A stretch of DNA of 40,749 nucleotides from Solirubrobacterales bacterium. GTDB lineage: Bacteria; Actinomycetota; Thermoleophilia; Solirubrobacterales; Solirubrobacteraceae. The notes below the pieces were generated by a model, which was given only the letters and a program-made list of their open reading frames with translations, searched no databases and was not told where the DNA came from. The translations under genes were made by a program, and so were the position numbers. Location of the stretch: contig JAFAZB010000078.1 in NCBI GenBank assembly GCA_019240015.1, positions 1 to 40,749 of the forward strand, given 5' to 3'. Positions 1-7,522 of this stretch are shown here, one piece after another. Positions within the stretch are counted from its first letter, which is position 1; each line of letters opens with the position of its first letter.

Positions 1-158
1 GCGAGGACGGCACCTACATCGGTTTCGACGAGAACGCCGCGGTGCTGATCGACGCTCAGAACAACCCCCGCGGGACCCGCATCTTCGGTCCCGTCGCACG
101 CGAGCTGCGCGAGCGGAACTTCATGAAGATCGTCTCGCTGGCGCCCGAGGTTCTCTAA
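1..158 (+). CDS. rplN: 50S ribosomal protein L14, C-terminal part
   Basis: This is the last 51 codons of L14, cut by the left edge of the window; the reading frame begins at base 3. L14 sits on the 50S subunit at the interface with 30S. The tail has the family's closing pattern: a GTRIFGPV box followed by ARELRE and a terminal MKIVSLAPEVL. The stop TAA shares its last A with the ATG of the next gene (TAATG), which fits translational coupling within the spc operon. Identity is secure because both the motif and the gene order agree. Confidence 0.95.
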   Translation, partial: EDGTYIGFDENAAVLIDAQNNPRGTRIFGPVARELRERNFMKIVSLAPEVL

Positions 159-490
159 TGCCGCGACGCATCAAGGCAGATGACCAGGTGGTCGTGATCG
201 GCGGCAAGGATCGCGGCAAGCGTGGCAAGGTGCTTCGCGTGGAACCCAAGCAGCATCGCTGCTACGTGGAGGGCCTGAACATCGTCAAGCGCCACCAGCG
301 CCCCCGGCAGGTCGCCGGCGCTCAGCGCGCCGAGCAGGTCGGCGGCGTGATCGAGAAGGAGGGCCCGATCCACCTCTCGAACGTGATGCTGCTCGATCCC
401 AAGGACGGCAAGCCGACGCGCCTCGGGGTGGAGATCGCAGACGGCAAGCGCTACCGGACCGCGAAGCGCAGCGGCCAGCGGGTGGACTGA
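158..490 (+). CDS. rplX: 50S ribosomal protein L24
   Basis: 110-residue L24, an early-assembly protein that binds 23S rRNA. An N-terminal KOW motif is visible around residues 10-30 (VVVIGGKDRGKRGKVL), followed by the family's GLNIVKRH segment. The length is normal for bacteria. The start overlaps the rplN stop by one base, and the stop overlaps the rplE start (TGATG), so all three genes are coupled. Nothing unusual is seen. Confidence 0.97.
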   Translation: MPRRIKADDQVVVIGGKDRGKRGKVLRVEPKQHRCYVEGLNIVKRHQRPRQVAGAQRAEQVGGVIEKEGPIHLSNVMLLDPKDGKPTRLGVEIADGKRYRTAKRSGQRVD

Positions 491-1068
491 TGGCGGACGC
501 AAGGCTGAAGACCCGCTACCTGGAGGAGATCAGGCCGCGACTGGTGGAGCGGTTCGGCTACTCGACCCCGATGCAGGCGCCACGGATCGCGAAGGTCACG
601 GTCAACATGGGGGTCGGCGACGCCAAGCAGGACGCCAAGGTGCTGGAGGCCGCGACCGACCAGCTCGCGACGATCACCGGCCAGCGCCCCAACGTGCGGC
701 GGGCCCGCAAGTCGATCGCGCAGTTCAAGATCCGCGACGGGATGCCGGTGGGGGTCGCGGTGACGCTCCGCGGCGAGCGCTCCTACGAGTTCCTCGATCG
801 CCTGATGTCGGTCGCGATCCCCCGCATCCGCGACTTCCGGGGGCTGAACCCGCGCGCGTTCGATGGCCGCGGAAACTACTCATTGGGGGTCCGCGAGCAG
901 ATCATCTTTCCCGAGGTCGACTACGACGCGATCGACCAGATCCGCGGCCTGGACATCACGATCACCACCACCGCCGAGACCGACGAGGAGTCGTTCGCGC
1001 TGCTGGAGGCGCTGGGGATGCCGTTCTCCAGGGAAGGCCGCCCCCAGCAAGTCGCGAGCGTTAGCTAG
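490..1068 (+). CDS. rplE: 50S ribosomal protein L5
   Basis: 192-residue L5, which binds 5S rRNA in the central protuberance. Recognisable segments are KVTVNMGVGDA near residue 35, the ITGQRP-RRARKSIAQFKIR block near 60, and FRGLNPRAFDGRGNYSLGV near 120, followed by a FPEVDYD box. It is slightly longer than many L5 proteins because of a C-terminal extension of about ten residues (GRPQQVASVS). It lies in conserved order between rplX and rpsN. Confidence 0.97.
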   Translation: MADARLKTRYLEEIRPRLVERFGYSTPMQAPRIAKVTVNMGVGDAKQDAKVLEAATDQLATITGQRPNVRRARKSIAQFKIRDGMPVGVAVTLRGERSYEFLDRLMSVAIPRIRDFRGLNPRAFDGRGNYSLGVREQIIFPEVDYDAIDQIRGLDITITTTAETDEESFALLEALGMPFSREGRPQQVASVS

Positions 1069-1076
1069 AGGAGCCG

Positions 1077-1262
1077 ATGGCAAAAGTCTCACAACGAGTC
1101 CGCCAACGGCGGACGCCCAAGTACAAGACCAGGGGCTACACCCGGTGTCGCCGCTGCGGCCGCGCCCGCGCCGTGTACCGCAAGTTCGGGGTGTGTCGGA
1201 TCTGCCTGCGTGAGCTGGCCCACAACGGCTACGTGCCCGGGATGACCAAGTCGAGCTGGTGA
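1077..1262 (+). CDS. rpsN: 30S ribosomal protein S14, zinc-binding type Z
   Basis: 61-residue short-form S14, a 30S head protein. Two CxxC pairs (C24/C27 and C40/C43) form the zinc ribbon of the C+ (type Z) form, unlike the roughly 100-residue zinc-free form. An AGAGGAG-like ribosome binding site lies just before the ATG. The type Z form in the spc operon is usual for Gram-positive bacteria and actinobacteria. Some genomes carry a second zinc-free paralogue for zinc limitation; none is in this window. Confidence 0.97.
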   Translation: MAKVSQRVRQRRTPKYKTRGYTRCRRCGRARAVYRKFGVCRICLRELAHNGYVPGMTKSSW

Positions 1263-1281
1263 GCGAGCCAGGGAGCACCCC

Positions 1282-1689
1282 ATGTCGATGACAGACCCAG
1301 TAGCGGATTTCCTGACTCGTCTACGCAACGCCGCCAAGGCGCAGCACCACGACGTCACGATCCCCTCCTCCAAGCTCAAGCGCGAGCTCGCGCGGATCCT
1401 CGCCGAGCAGGGCTACATCGAGGGCTGGGAGGTGCGGCCGCCCGAGCCCGGCCGCCCCGGCGAGCGGTTGACGGTGACGCTCAAGTACACCAGCGAGCGC
1501 CGGCCGGTGATCACCGGCATGCAGCGGGTCTCGCGCCCCGGACAGCGCACCTACGTCGACCATGCCCACATCCCCCGCATCCAGGGGGGGATGGGGACCG
1601 CGATCATCTCCACCTCCAAGGGCGTGATGACCGGCCACGAAGCTCGCCGCCAGGGGATCGGCGGCGAAGTGGTGGCCAGGGTCTGGTAA
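1282..1689 (+). CDS. rpsH: 30S ribosomal protein S8
   Basis: 135-residue S8, a 16S rRNA central-domain binder that also represses the spc operon in E. coli. The N-terminus (TDPVADFLTRLRNA) and the C-terminal IISTSKGVMTGHEARRQGIGGEVVARVW are diagnostic. Two ATGs lie six bases apart (1282 and 1288). The first is preferred because GGGAG lies at a suitable distance upstream, but either is possible. Confidence 0.96.
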   Translation: MSMTDPVADFLTRLRNAAKAQHHDVTIPSSKLKRELARILAEQGYIEGWEVRPPEPGRPGERLTVTLKYTSERRPVITGMQRVSRPGQRTYVDHAHIPRIQGGMGTAIISTSKGVMTGHEARRQGIGGEVVARVW

Positions 1690-1705
1690 TCCTGGGAAGC
1701 CCGCC

Positions 1706-2239
1706 ATGTCCCGCATTGGAAAGCAACCGATCCCCGTCCCGTCCGGTGTGACAATCGCCATCGAGCCCGAACGGGTCACGGTCAACGGCCCCAAGGGCGA
1801 GCTGACCGAGCGCGTGCCGCGCGAGATCGAGGTCGAGCACGTCGGCGAGGAGCTGCTGGTCAGGCGGCCGACCGACCGCGGCGAGCACCGCGCGCTGCAC
1901 GGCCTCACGCGGACGCTGGTCGCGAACATGGTCCAGGGGGTCACCGACGGGTTCGAGAAGCGGCTCGAGATCCAGGGCGTCGGCTACCGCGCGCAGCTCC
2001 GCGGCCGGGACCTGGAGCTGGCGCTCGGCTATTCCCACCCGGTGGCGGTCAAGGCGCCCGACGGAATCGAGTTCGAAGTGCCCCAGCCGACCCGGATCGT
2101 GGTCAGGGGCGCCTCCAAGCAGCAGGTCGGCGAGATGGCCGCCTTGATCCGCAAGCAGCGCAAGCCTGAGCCATACAAGGGCAAGGGGATTCGCTACGAG
2201 GGCGAGTACGTGGCCCGGAAGGTCGGCAAGCGGGCATGA
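1706..2239 (+). CDS. rplF: 50S ribosomal protein L6
   Basis: 177-residue L6 of the sarcin-ricin/GTPase-centre region. It has the N-terminal SRIGKQPIPVPSGV signature and the C-terminal EPYKGKGIRYEGEYV box. Length and order are normal. A 79-bp gap without SD-like coupling separates it from rplR, which is longer than most gaps in this operon. That gap contains repeated GAGCGA/GGCGAGCG-like words but no ORF. Confidence 0.97.
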   Translation: MSRIGKQPIPVPSGVTIAIEPERVTVNGPKGELTERVPREIEVEHVGEELLVRRPTDRGEHRALHGLTRTLVANMVQGVTDGFEKRLEIQGVGYRAQLRGRDLELALGYSHPVAVKAPDGIEFEVPQPTRIVVRGASKQQVGEMAALIRKQRKPEPYKGKGIRYEGEYVARKVGKRA

Positions 2240-2318
2240 GCGAGCCGAAGGCGAGCGTTCAACGGCGGCTGGAGGCCGGCGAAAGACATCAACAGCGCCG
2301 ACTGGAAGGAGGCAAGGG

Positions 2319-2669
2319 GTGCTATTGACCAAGCCCGAGCGGCGACTGCGTCGCCGCCGCCGGGTGCGCGCCAAGGTGCAAGGCACGGCACAGCGCCCGC
2401 GGATCTCGGTGTTCCGCTCCAACCGCGGCATCTTCGCGCAGCTGGTCGACGACGAGGCCGGCCGCACGCTGGCCGCGGCGAGCTGGACCGAGCCCGAGCT
2501 GCGCAAGCTGGCGCCGATGGATCAGGCCAAGCGCGTGGGCGAGCTGATCGCGCAGCGCGGCCAGCAGGCGGGCGTGCAGCGCGCGGTCTTCGACCGCGGC
2601 GGTTACAAGTACCACGGGCGGGTGAGGGCGCTCGCGGACGGCGCCCGCGAGGCCGGGCTGAGCCTGTAG
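2319..2669 (+). CDS. rplR: 50S ribosomal protein L18
   Basis: 116-residue L18, which binds 5S rRNA with L5. The start is GTG, chosen because a strong AAGGAGG (2306-2312) sits six bases upstream. The basic N-terminus (RRLRRRRRVRAKV), the RPRISVFRSNR-IFAQLVDD block and the FDRGGYKYHGRVRALADGAREAGL ending are typical. It is followed by rpsE in standard order. Confidence 0.97.
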   Translation: MLLTKPERRLRRRRRVRAKVQGTAQRPRISVFRSNRGIFAQLVDDEAGRTLAAASWTEPELRKLAPMDQAKRVGELIAQRGQQAGVQRAVFDRGGYKYHGRVRALADGAREAGLSL

Positions 2670-2691
2670 CCCGCTACCCTGGAGCACTTCG

Positions 2692-3276
2692 ATGGCGACA
2701 CGCGACCGATCAGTTTCATCAACCGGGCTCGACCTCCAGGAGCGGGTGGTCGAGATCAACCGTGTCGCCAAGGTGGTCAAGGGCGGGCGGCGCTTCTCGT
2801 TCACCGCGCTGGTCGTGGTCGGCGACGAGCGCGAGGTGGTTGGAATCGGCTACGGCAAGGCCAACGAGGTCCCGGTGGCGATCCAGAAGGGGGTCGAGCG
2901 GGCCAAGAAGAACCTCTACCGCGTGCCCAAGCACGGCTCGACGATCACCCACCAGACGACCGGCGTGTTCGGCTCCGGCCGAGTGTTCCTGAAGCCCGCC
3001 GCCCCCGGCACCGGGGTGATCGCGGGCGGTGGCGTGCGCGCGGTGCTCGAGCTGGCGGGGATCCACGACATCCTCTCCAAGAGCCTCGGCTCCCAGAACC
3101 CGATCAACCTCGTCAAGGCGACGATGGCCGGGCTGGAATCGCTGCGCACCCCCGACGAGGTGGCCGAGCTGCGCGGGCTGTCGATCAACCAGGTGCTGGG
3201 GCTGAGCTCGGAGAACGGGGAGGCCGCGGCGGACGCGCCGGCGGAGCAGCCGGAGGCGGCGCAGGAGCGCTCGTGA
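2692..3276 (+). CDS. rpsE: 30S ribosomal protein S5
   Basis: 194-residue S5, involved in decoding accuracy. The N-terminal double-stranded RNA-binding fold is seen in ERVVEINRVAKVVKGGRRFSF, and the C-terminal domain carries GVIAGGGVRAVLELAGI and SQNPINLVKAT. An Ala/Glu-rich tail of about 20 residues follows the conserved core and is probably disordered. The last codons overlap the GTG of rpmD by four bases (GTGA). Confidence 0.97.
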   Translation: MATRDRSVSSTGLDLQERVVEINRVAKVVKGGRRFSFTALVVVGDEREVVGIGYGKANEVPVAIQKGVERAKKNLYRVPKHGSTITHQTTGVFGSGRVFLKPAAPGTGVIAGGGVRAVLELAGIHDILSKSLGSQNPINLVKATMAGLESLRTPDEVAELRGLSINQVLGLSSENGEAAADAPAEQPEAAQERS

Positions 3277-3455
3277 GTGCGCTGCGCGTCACCCAGCGGC
3301 GGTCCCGCAACGGCGCCGACAAGCGCCAGCTCGACACGCTGCGCTCGCTCGGCCTGCGCCGGATCGGGCACACCGTGGAGCACCCAGACTCTCCCCAGCT
3401 CCGGGGCATGATCCACAAGGTCAGGCACCTGGTCGAGGTCTCCGAGGAGTCCTGA
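3273..3455 (+). CDS. rpmD: 50S ribosomal protein L30
   Basis: 60-residue L30 with a GTG start overlapping the rpsE stop (GTGA). The LRVTQRRS segment and LRSLGLRRIGHTVEHPDSPQLRGMIHKVRHLVEV are characteristic. Its stop overlaps the rplO ATG (TGATG). Length is normal. Confidence 0.95.
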   Translation: MSALRVTQRRSRNGADKRQLDTLRSLGLRRIGHTVEHPDSPQLRGMIHKVRHLVEVSEES

Positions 3456-3946
3456 TGCCCGACTCGGAGCGGATCGGACTACACAACCTGAAGCCCGCCC
3501 CGGGAAGCCGTCGCCCGCGCAAGCGGGTCGGGCGGGGCGAGGGCTCGGGGACCGGCAAGACCGCGGGCCGCGGCCAGAAGGGCTGGGGCTCGCGCTCGGG
3601 CGCCAAGCGGCGCGCCCGCTTCGAGGGCGGCCAGAACCCGATCCACATGAGGATGCGCAAGCTGCGCGGGCCGCACATGAAGAAGTCGATGCCCTTCGAG
3701 CCGTTCCGGACCCACACCCAGCCGGTCAACCTGCTCGACCTCGAGGCGCGCTTTGACTCCGGCGAGGCGGTCACGCTCGAGGCGCTGCGCGCCAAGGGAC
3801 TGGCGACCCGCAAGCAGGTGCCGGTCAAAGTGCTCGCCAAGGGCGAGCTGAGCAAGCCGCTGACGGTCCACGCGCACACGTTCAGCGCCGCCGCGCGCGA
3901 GCGGATCGAAGCGGCGGGCGGAACCTGTCAGCTGATCGAAGCGTGA
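3455..3946 (+). CDS. rplO: 50S ribosomal protein L15
   Basis: 163-residue L15, a late-assembly protein. The basic, glycine-rich N-terminus (RKRVGRGEGSGTGKTAGRGQKG) is the family hallmark. The C-terminal half has the KVLAKGELSKPLTVHAHTFS motif. The stop is close to the secY start (10-base gap), as expected in the spc operon. Confidence 0.97.
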   Translation: MPDSERIGLHNLKPAPGSRRPRKRVGRGEGSGTGKTAGRGQKGWGSRSGAKRRARFEGGQNPIHMRMRKLRGPHMKKSMPFEPFRTHTQPVNLLDLEARFDSGEAVTLEALRAKGLATRKQVPVKVLAKGELSKPLTVHAHTFSAAARERIEAAGGTCQLIEA

Positions 3947-3956
3947 GCGCGGCGCG

Positions 3957-5237
3957 ATGATCTCCACGATCCTCGGAGCCTTCAGGGTCGGCGAGATCCG
4001 CAACAAGGTCCTGTTCACGGCCGCGATCCTGGCGCTCTACAGGCTGGGAACCCACATCCCCGCGCCGGGGATCACCGCCGGGGCCGCCAACGCGATCGAG
4101 AAGAGCCTCGGCTCGAGCGGGATCTTCGGGCTGCTGAACCTGTTCTCCGGCGGCGGCCTGGGGCGGATCGCGATCTTCGCGCTGGGGATCATGCCCTACA
4201 TCACCGCCTCGATCATCCTCCAGCTGCTGCAAGTGGTGGTCCCCTCGCTCGAGAAGCTCCAGAAGGAGGGCGAGGTCGGGCAGGCCAGGATCACCCAGTA
4301 CACCCGCTACCTGACCGTGGGACTGGCGTTCGCCCAGTCGATCGGCTACGTGTTCCTGTTCCGCAGCTTCGAGAAGCAGGCCGGCACGACGCTGATCGCC
4401 AACTTCACGCTGCTGAAGGTGTTCCTGATCGTGATCTCGCTGACCGCGGGGACGGTGCTGCTGATGTGGATGGGCGAGCTGATCACCCAGCGGGGGATCG
4501 GCAACGGAATCTCGCTGCTGATCTTCGCGAGCATCGTCTCGCGGATCCCCACCGGCGTGAACTCGTGGTGGACCAACCCGGATCAGGTGTTCCGGGTGAT
4601 CATGCCGTTCATCGCGATCGGCGTCGTGGCCGCGGTGGTGTTCGTCCAGGAGGGCCAGCGCCGGATCCCGATCCAGTACGCCAAGCGGGTGATCGGCCGG
4701 CGGATGACCCAGGGCGGTCAGACCTACCTGCCGCTGCGGGTCAACATGGCGGGCGTGATCCCGGTCATCTTCGCCGCCAGCGTGATGGCGATCCCGCCCA
4801 CGATCGGCCAGCTGGTGGGGCAGAACCGCAACAACTTCGCGACCCACCTGGCGAGCTTCTTCAGCCCCCAGGGGTGGCACTACGTGCTCGGAGAGAGCAT
4901 CTTCATCATCTTGTTCACCTACTTCTACACGGCCGTCACGTTCAACCCCGTGGATCAGGCCGACAACCTCAAGAAGTACGGTGGCTTCATCCCGGGGGTA
5001 CGACCAGGGCGGCCCACGGCCGAGTTCCTCGACCGCATCCTCGCGCGGCTCACGTTCCCGGGGGCTTTGTTCCTCGCTGCGATCGCGGCCCTGCCGACGA
5101 TCCTCATCAACCAGACCAACGCGAACTTCTTCTTCGGCGGCACCTCGATCCTGATCGTGATCGGCGTCGCGCTCGACACGATGAAGCAGCTCGAGGCGCA
5201 GTTGATGATGCGCAACTACGAGGGCTTCCTGAAGTAA
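3957..5237 (+). CDS. secY: Protein translocase channel subunit SecY
   Basis: 426-residue SecY, the pore of the SecYEG translocon in the cytoplasmic membrane. It has the expected run of about ten hydrophobic helices, the first beginning at VLFTAAILALYRLG. The plug-region stretch after GSSGIFGLLNLFSGGGLGR, the conserved QRGIGNGISLLIF segment and the C-terminal ERNYEGF-like tail (MMRNYEGFLK) are present. The ATG start follows a GCGCG spacer. It separates the ribosomal genes from adk/map, as in many bacteria. Confidence 0.97.
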   Translation: MISTILGAFRVGEIRNKVLFTAAILALYRLGTHIPAPGITAGAANAIEKSLGSSGIFGLLNLFSGGGLGRIAIFALGIMPYITASIILQLLQVVVPSLEKLQKEGEVGQARITQYTRYLTVGLAFAQSIGYVFLFRSFEKQAGTTLIANFTLLKVFLIVISLTAGTVLLMWMGELITQRGIGNGISLLIFASIVSRIPTGVNSWWTNPDQVFRVIMPFIAIGVVAAVVFVQEGQRRIPIQYAKRVIGRRMTQGGQTYLPLRVNMAGVIPVIFAASVMAIPPTIGQLVGQNRNNFATHLASFFSPQGWHYVLGESIFIILFTYFYTAVTFNPVDQADNLKKYGGFIPGVRPGRPTAEFLDRILARLTFPGALFLAAIAALPTILINQTNANFFFGGTSILIVIGVALDTMKQLEAQLMMRNYEGFLK

Positions 5238-5249
5238 CGTGCAGCGGCG

Positions 5250-5924
5250 GTGGCGGAGCTAAACCTTCTCCTGTTCGGCCCGCCTGGAGCGGGCAAGGGC
5301 ACCCAGGCCGACCGCCTGCAGGCCGACTTCAGCCTGCCGTTCATCTCCACCGGCGACATGCTGCGCGCCAACGTCAAGGACGGCACCGAGCTCGGCCAGC
5401 AGGCCAAGCAGTACATGGACGCCGGCGATCTGGTCCCCGACGAGCTGATCGTGGCGATGGCGGCCGAGCGGCTGCGCGAGCAGGATGCCCGCGATGGGTT
5501 CATCCTGGACGGCTTCCCGCGCAACCTCGAGCAGGCCAAGGCGCTCGACGAGCAGCTCTCCGAGCTGCGCCGCCACGTGACCGCCGCGTTGCTGATCGAC
5601 GTCTCCGACGATGAGGTGGTGCGGCGGATCTCCGGCCGGCGGGTGTGCGTCAAGGCCGGCCACAACTACCACGTCGAGTTCGACCCTCCCAAGCGCGAGG
5701 GCGTCTGCGATCAGGACGGCTCGCGGCTGGTGCAGCGGGACGACGACAAGGACGAGGTGGTACGCAAGCGGCTGGAGGTCTACCACGAGCAGACCGAGCC
5801 GCTGGTCGAGTACTACGACGAGCAGGGCGTGATGCGCCGGATCGACGGGACCCGTAGCCCCGCCGACGTGCACGATCACATCCGGGCGGTGATCGCCACG
5901 CTGCGGCTCGAAGAGGACGTCTGA
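5250..5924 (+). CDS. adk: Adenylate kinase
   Basis: 224-residue adenylate kinase (ATP + AMP to 2 ADP). The P-loop GPPGAGKGT is at residues 10-18 and the AMP-binding DGFPR at 87-91. It has a long LID domain at about 128-165. In the zinc-type LID four ligands form C-x2-C...C-x2-C/D. Here C133, C153 and D156 are present but the second position is A136, so the classical tetrad is incomplete; H138 is close by and could substitute. The start is GTG, 12 bases after the secY stop. Confidence 0.96.
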   Translation: MAELNLLLFGPPGAGKGTQADRLQADFSLPFISTGDMLRANVKDGTELGQQAKQYMDAGDLVPDELIVAMAAERLREQDARDGFILDGFPRNLEQAKALDEQLSELRRHVTAALLIDVSDDEVVRRISGRRVCVKAGHNYHVEFDPPKREGVCDQDGSRLVQRDDDKDEVVRKRLEVYHEQTEPLVEYYDEQGVMRRIDGTRSPADVHDHIRAVIATLRLEEDV

Positions 5925-5928
5925 CCCG

Positions 5929-6705
5929 GTGATCATCAAGAAGAGCCCCGCGGAGATCGAGCGAATGGCCGCGGCGGGGGCGATCCTGGTCAAGACGATG
6001 AACCTGCTGGCCGCCAAGATCCGCCCCGGCGTGAGCACGCACGAGCTCGATCAGGCCGCCGAGCGCTTCATCCGTTCCCAGGGCGCGGAGCCGGCGTTCA
6101 AGGGCTACCGGGGCTTCCCGGGCTCGATCTGCACCTCCCCGAACTCGATGATCGTGCACGGCATCCCCGGCCCCTACAAGCTCGCACGGGGCGACATCCT
6201 GTCGGTCGATGTGGGGGTGGTCCTCGAGGGCTGGGTCGCGGACGGCGCCCGCACGTTCCCGGTCGGCCCGGTCACCCCGATCGCCCACCGGCTGCTGGCG
6301 AGAACCGAGGAGGCGCTCCACATCGCGGTCGGGCAGTGCCGGGCCGGCAACCGCCTGGGGGACGTCTCGCACGCGATCCAGAAACACGTCGAAGCCGCCG
6401 GGCTGGCGATCGTCCGCACGCTGGTGGGCCACGGGATCGGGCGCAGCATGCACGAGGATCCCCAGATCCCCAACTACGGCCGCCCGGGCAGCGGGCCCTG
6501 GCTCGAGGAGGGGATGGTGCTGGCGGTCGAGCCGATGGTGACCGCCGGCCGCCACGCGGTCCGGGTCGGCGAGGACCACTGGGCGATCTACTCCCAGGAC
6601 GGCTCGCTGGCGGCCCACTTCGAGTTCACGATCGCGATCACCGGCGCCGGCCCACGGATCCTGACGCCCTGGCACGAGGCGGGCAACGGGCGCGCCGCGG
6701 CTTAG
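5929..6705 (+). CDS. map: Methionine aminopeptidase, type I
   Basis: 258-residue MetAP-I, which removes N-terminal Met from nascent proteins. The five metal ligands of the pita-bread fold are visible as D94, D105, H168, E201 and E232, plus the substrate-binding H77 in the HGIP motif. The start is GTG at 5929, four bases after the adk stop. There is no N-terminal SH3-binding/zinc extension. In the usual order infA follows map; here a 232-bp non-coding spacer with palindromes follows instead. Confidence 0.96.
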   Translation: MIIKKSPAEIERMAAAGAILVKTMNLLAAKIRPGVSTHELDQAAERFIRSQGAEPAFKGYRGFPGSICTSPNSMIVHGIPGPYKLARGDILSVDVGVVLEGWVADGARTFPVGPVTPIAHRLLARTEEALHIAVGQCRAGNRLGDVSHAIQKHVEAAGLAIVRTLVGHGIGRSMHEDPQIPNYGRPGSGPWLEEGMVLAVEPMVTAGRHAVRVGEDHWAIYSQDGSLAAHFEFTIAITGAGPRILTPWHEAGNGRAAA

Positions 6706-6720
6706 TCCGGGGAGCATGCC

Positions 6721-6792
6721 CGCCGGCGCGCATGCGCGCCGGCGCCGGGCCGCGCATGCGCGGCCCGGGGGGTCGGCGCATGCGCCGACCCC
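6721..6792. repeat. Array of three abutting 24-bp perfect palindromes
   Basis: Three perfect 24-bp inverted repeats lie end to end with no spacer: 6721-6744, 6745-6768 and 6769-6792. Each is centred on the AT of the same core GCGCATGCGC, while the outer arms differ between copies: CGCCGG, CCGGGCC and GGGGTCG on the left sides. They lie in the map-rpmJ gap where infA is normally found. The alternating purine-pyrimidine cores could adopt Z-DNA or extrude as cruciforms, and as RNA each would form a near-loopless hairpin. There is no T-run, so they do not look like classical intrinsic terminators. Confidence 0.95.
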
Positions 6793-6795
6793 TGC

Positions 6796-6824
6796 TAATA
6801 TGAGCCGTTGCGCTTGCAGCGCAA
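6796..6824 (+). promoter_or_regulatory. Possible -10 box and short hairpin upstream of rpmJ
   Basis: TAATAT (6796-6801) is the only A/T-rich hexamer in the spacer and matches a TANNNT -10 box. No convincing -35 is seen, and that position would fall inside the third palindrome. Just downstream, TTGCGCT (6808-6814) and AGCGCAA (6818-6824) form a 7-bp stem with a 3-nt loop. TTGCGCT recurs at 6833-6839. This could be an internal promoter with a leader for rpmJ-rpsM-rpsK-rpsD-rpoA-rplQ. Weakly supported. Confidence 0.3.
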
Positions 6825-6937
6825 ACCCCACCTTGCGCTGCAGGCTAATCCTCGGCGCGGTAGCGGCGACTGCACCGGTCGCCAGAGCCGCGCCGAAGGA
6901 ACCACTGAAGATAACTCACGACGAGAGCGAAGCGAGC

Positions 6938-7051
6938 GTGAAAGTAAGACCGTCGGTCAAGCCGATGTGCGAGAAGTGCAAGATCATCCGCCGCCACGGG
7001 CGGGTGCTGGTGATCTGCTCGAACCCCCGTCACAAGCAGCGGCAGGGGTAG
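6938..7051 (+). CDS. rpmJ: 50S ribosomal protein L36
   Basis: 37-residue L36, zinc-binding C+ form: C11, C14, C27 and H32 are the ligands, and the protein ends in the invariant NPRHKQRQG. The start is the GTG at 6938 (MKVRPSVKPMC). The same frame stays open upstream to 6716 but that part has no family similarity. No strong SD is seen. rpsM starts five bases after the stop. Confidence 0.95.
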   Translation: MKVRPSVKPMCEKCKIIRRHGRVLVICSNPRHKQRQG

Positions 7052-7056
7052 CGGCG

Positions 7057-7440
7057 GTGGCGCGCATCTCGGGCGTGAACATCCCCCTCAACAAGCGGGT
7101 TGAGGTTGGTCTCACGTACATCTACGGAATTGGGCGCTCGCGCTCGTGCGAGCTGCTGGCCAGGGTGGGAATCGAGCCGGACCGCAAGGTTCGCGACCTC
7201 ACCGAGGAAGAGGTCGTCAAGCTGCGCGACCTGATCGACGGCTCGCTGATGGTCGAGGGCGACCTGCGCCGGGAGCGCTCGCAGAACGTCAAGCGCCTCC
7301 AGGAGATCGGCTCCTACCGCGGCCTGCGCCACCGTCGCGGCCTGCCAGTGCGCGGTCAGAACACCAAGACCAACGCGCGCACGCGCAAGGGACCGAAGCG
7401 GATGCAGGTGGCGGGCAAGAAGAAGGCCGCCAAGAAGTGA
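7057..7440 (+). CDS. rpsM: 30S ribosomal protein S13
   Basis: 127-residue S13 of the 30S head, contacting 50S and P-site tRNA. The start is GTG at 7057, giving MARISGVNIP. The helix-two-turns-helix region YIYGIGRSRS and the C-terminal LRHRRGLPVRGQNTKTNARTRKG box, followed by a Lys-rich tail, are typical. An 82-bp gap with a stable hairpin follows before rpsK. Confidence 0.97.
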   Translation: MARISGVNIPLNKRVEVGLTYIYGIGRSRSCELLARVGIEPDRKVRDLTEEEVVKLRDLIDGSLMVEGDLRRERSQNVKRLQEIGSYRGLRHRRGLPVRGQNTKTNARTRKGPKRMQVAGKKKAAKK

Positions 7441-7489
7441 GCGCAAGCGAACGGTTGAGAGAGGCCGGAGGCCGAACAGCCCCATCAGA

Positions 7490-7512
7490 CCGCGGGTCCG
7501 GACGACCCGCGG
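7490..7512 (+). promoter_or_regulatory. Hairpin overlapping the rpsK Shine-Dalgarno
   Basis: CCGCGGGTC (7490-7498) pairs with GACCCGCGG (7504-7512) around a CGGAC loop, a 9-bp perfect stem. Its last two G residues are part of the GGAGG (7511-7515) that serves rpsK (ATG at 7523). Folding would therefore partly mask the ribosome binding site. Ribosomal protein S4 is known to autoregulate alpha-operon genes in other bacteria through leader RNA structure. That this stem has such a role is only inference. Confidence 0.4.
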
Positions 7513-7522
7513 AGGACTCCTG

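Noticed and set aside
6716..6937. N-terminal extension of L36 through the palindrome array
   Set aside because: L36 is about 37 residues. The extension encodes only Arg/Ala/Gly-rich sequence from the palindromes.
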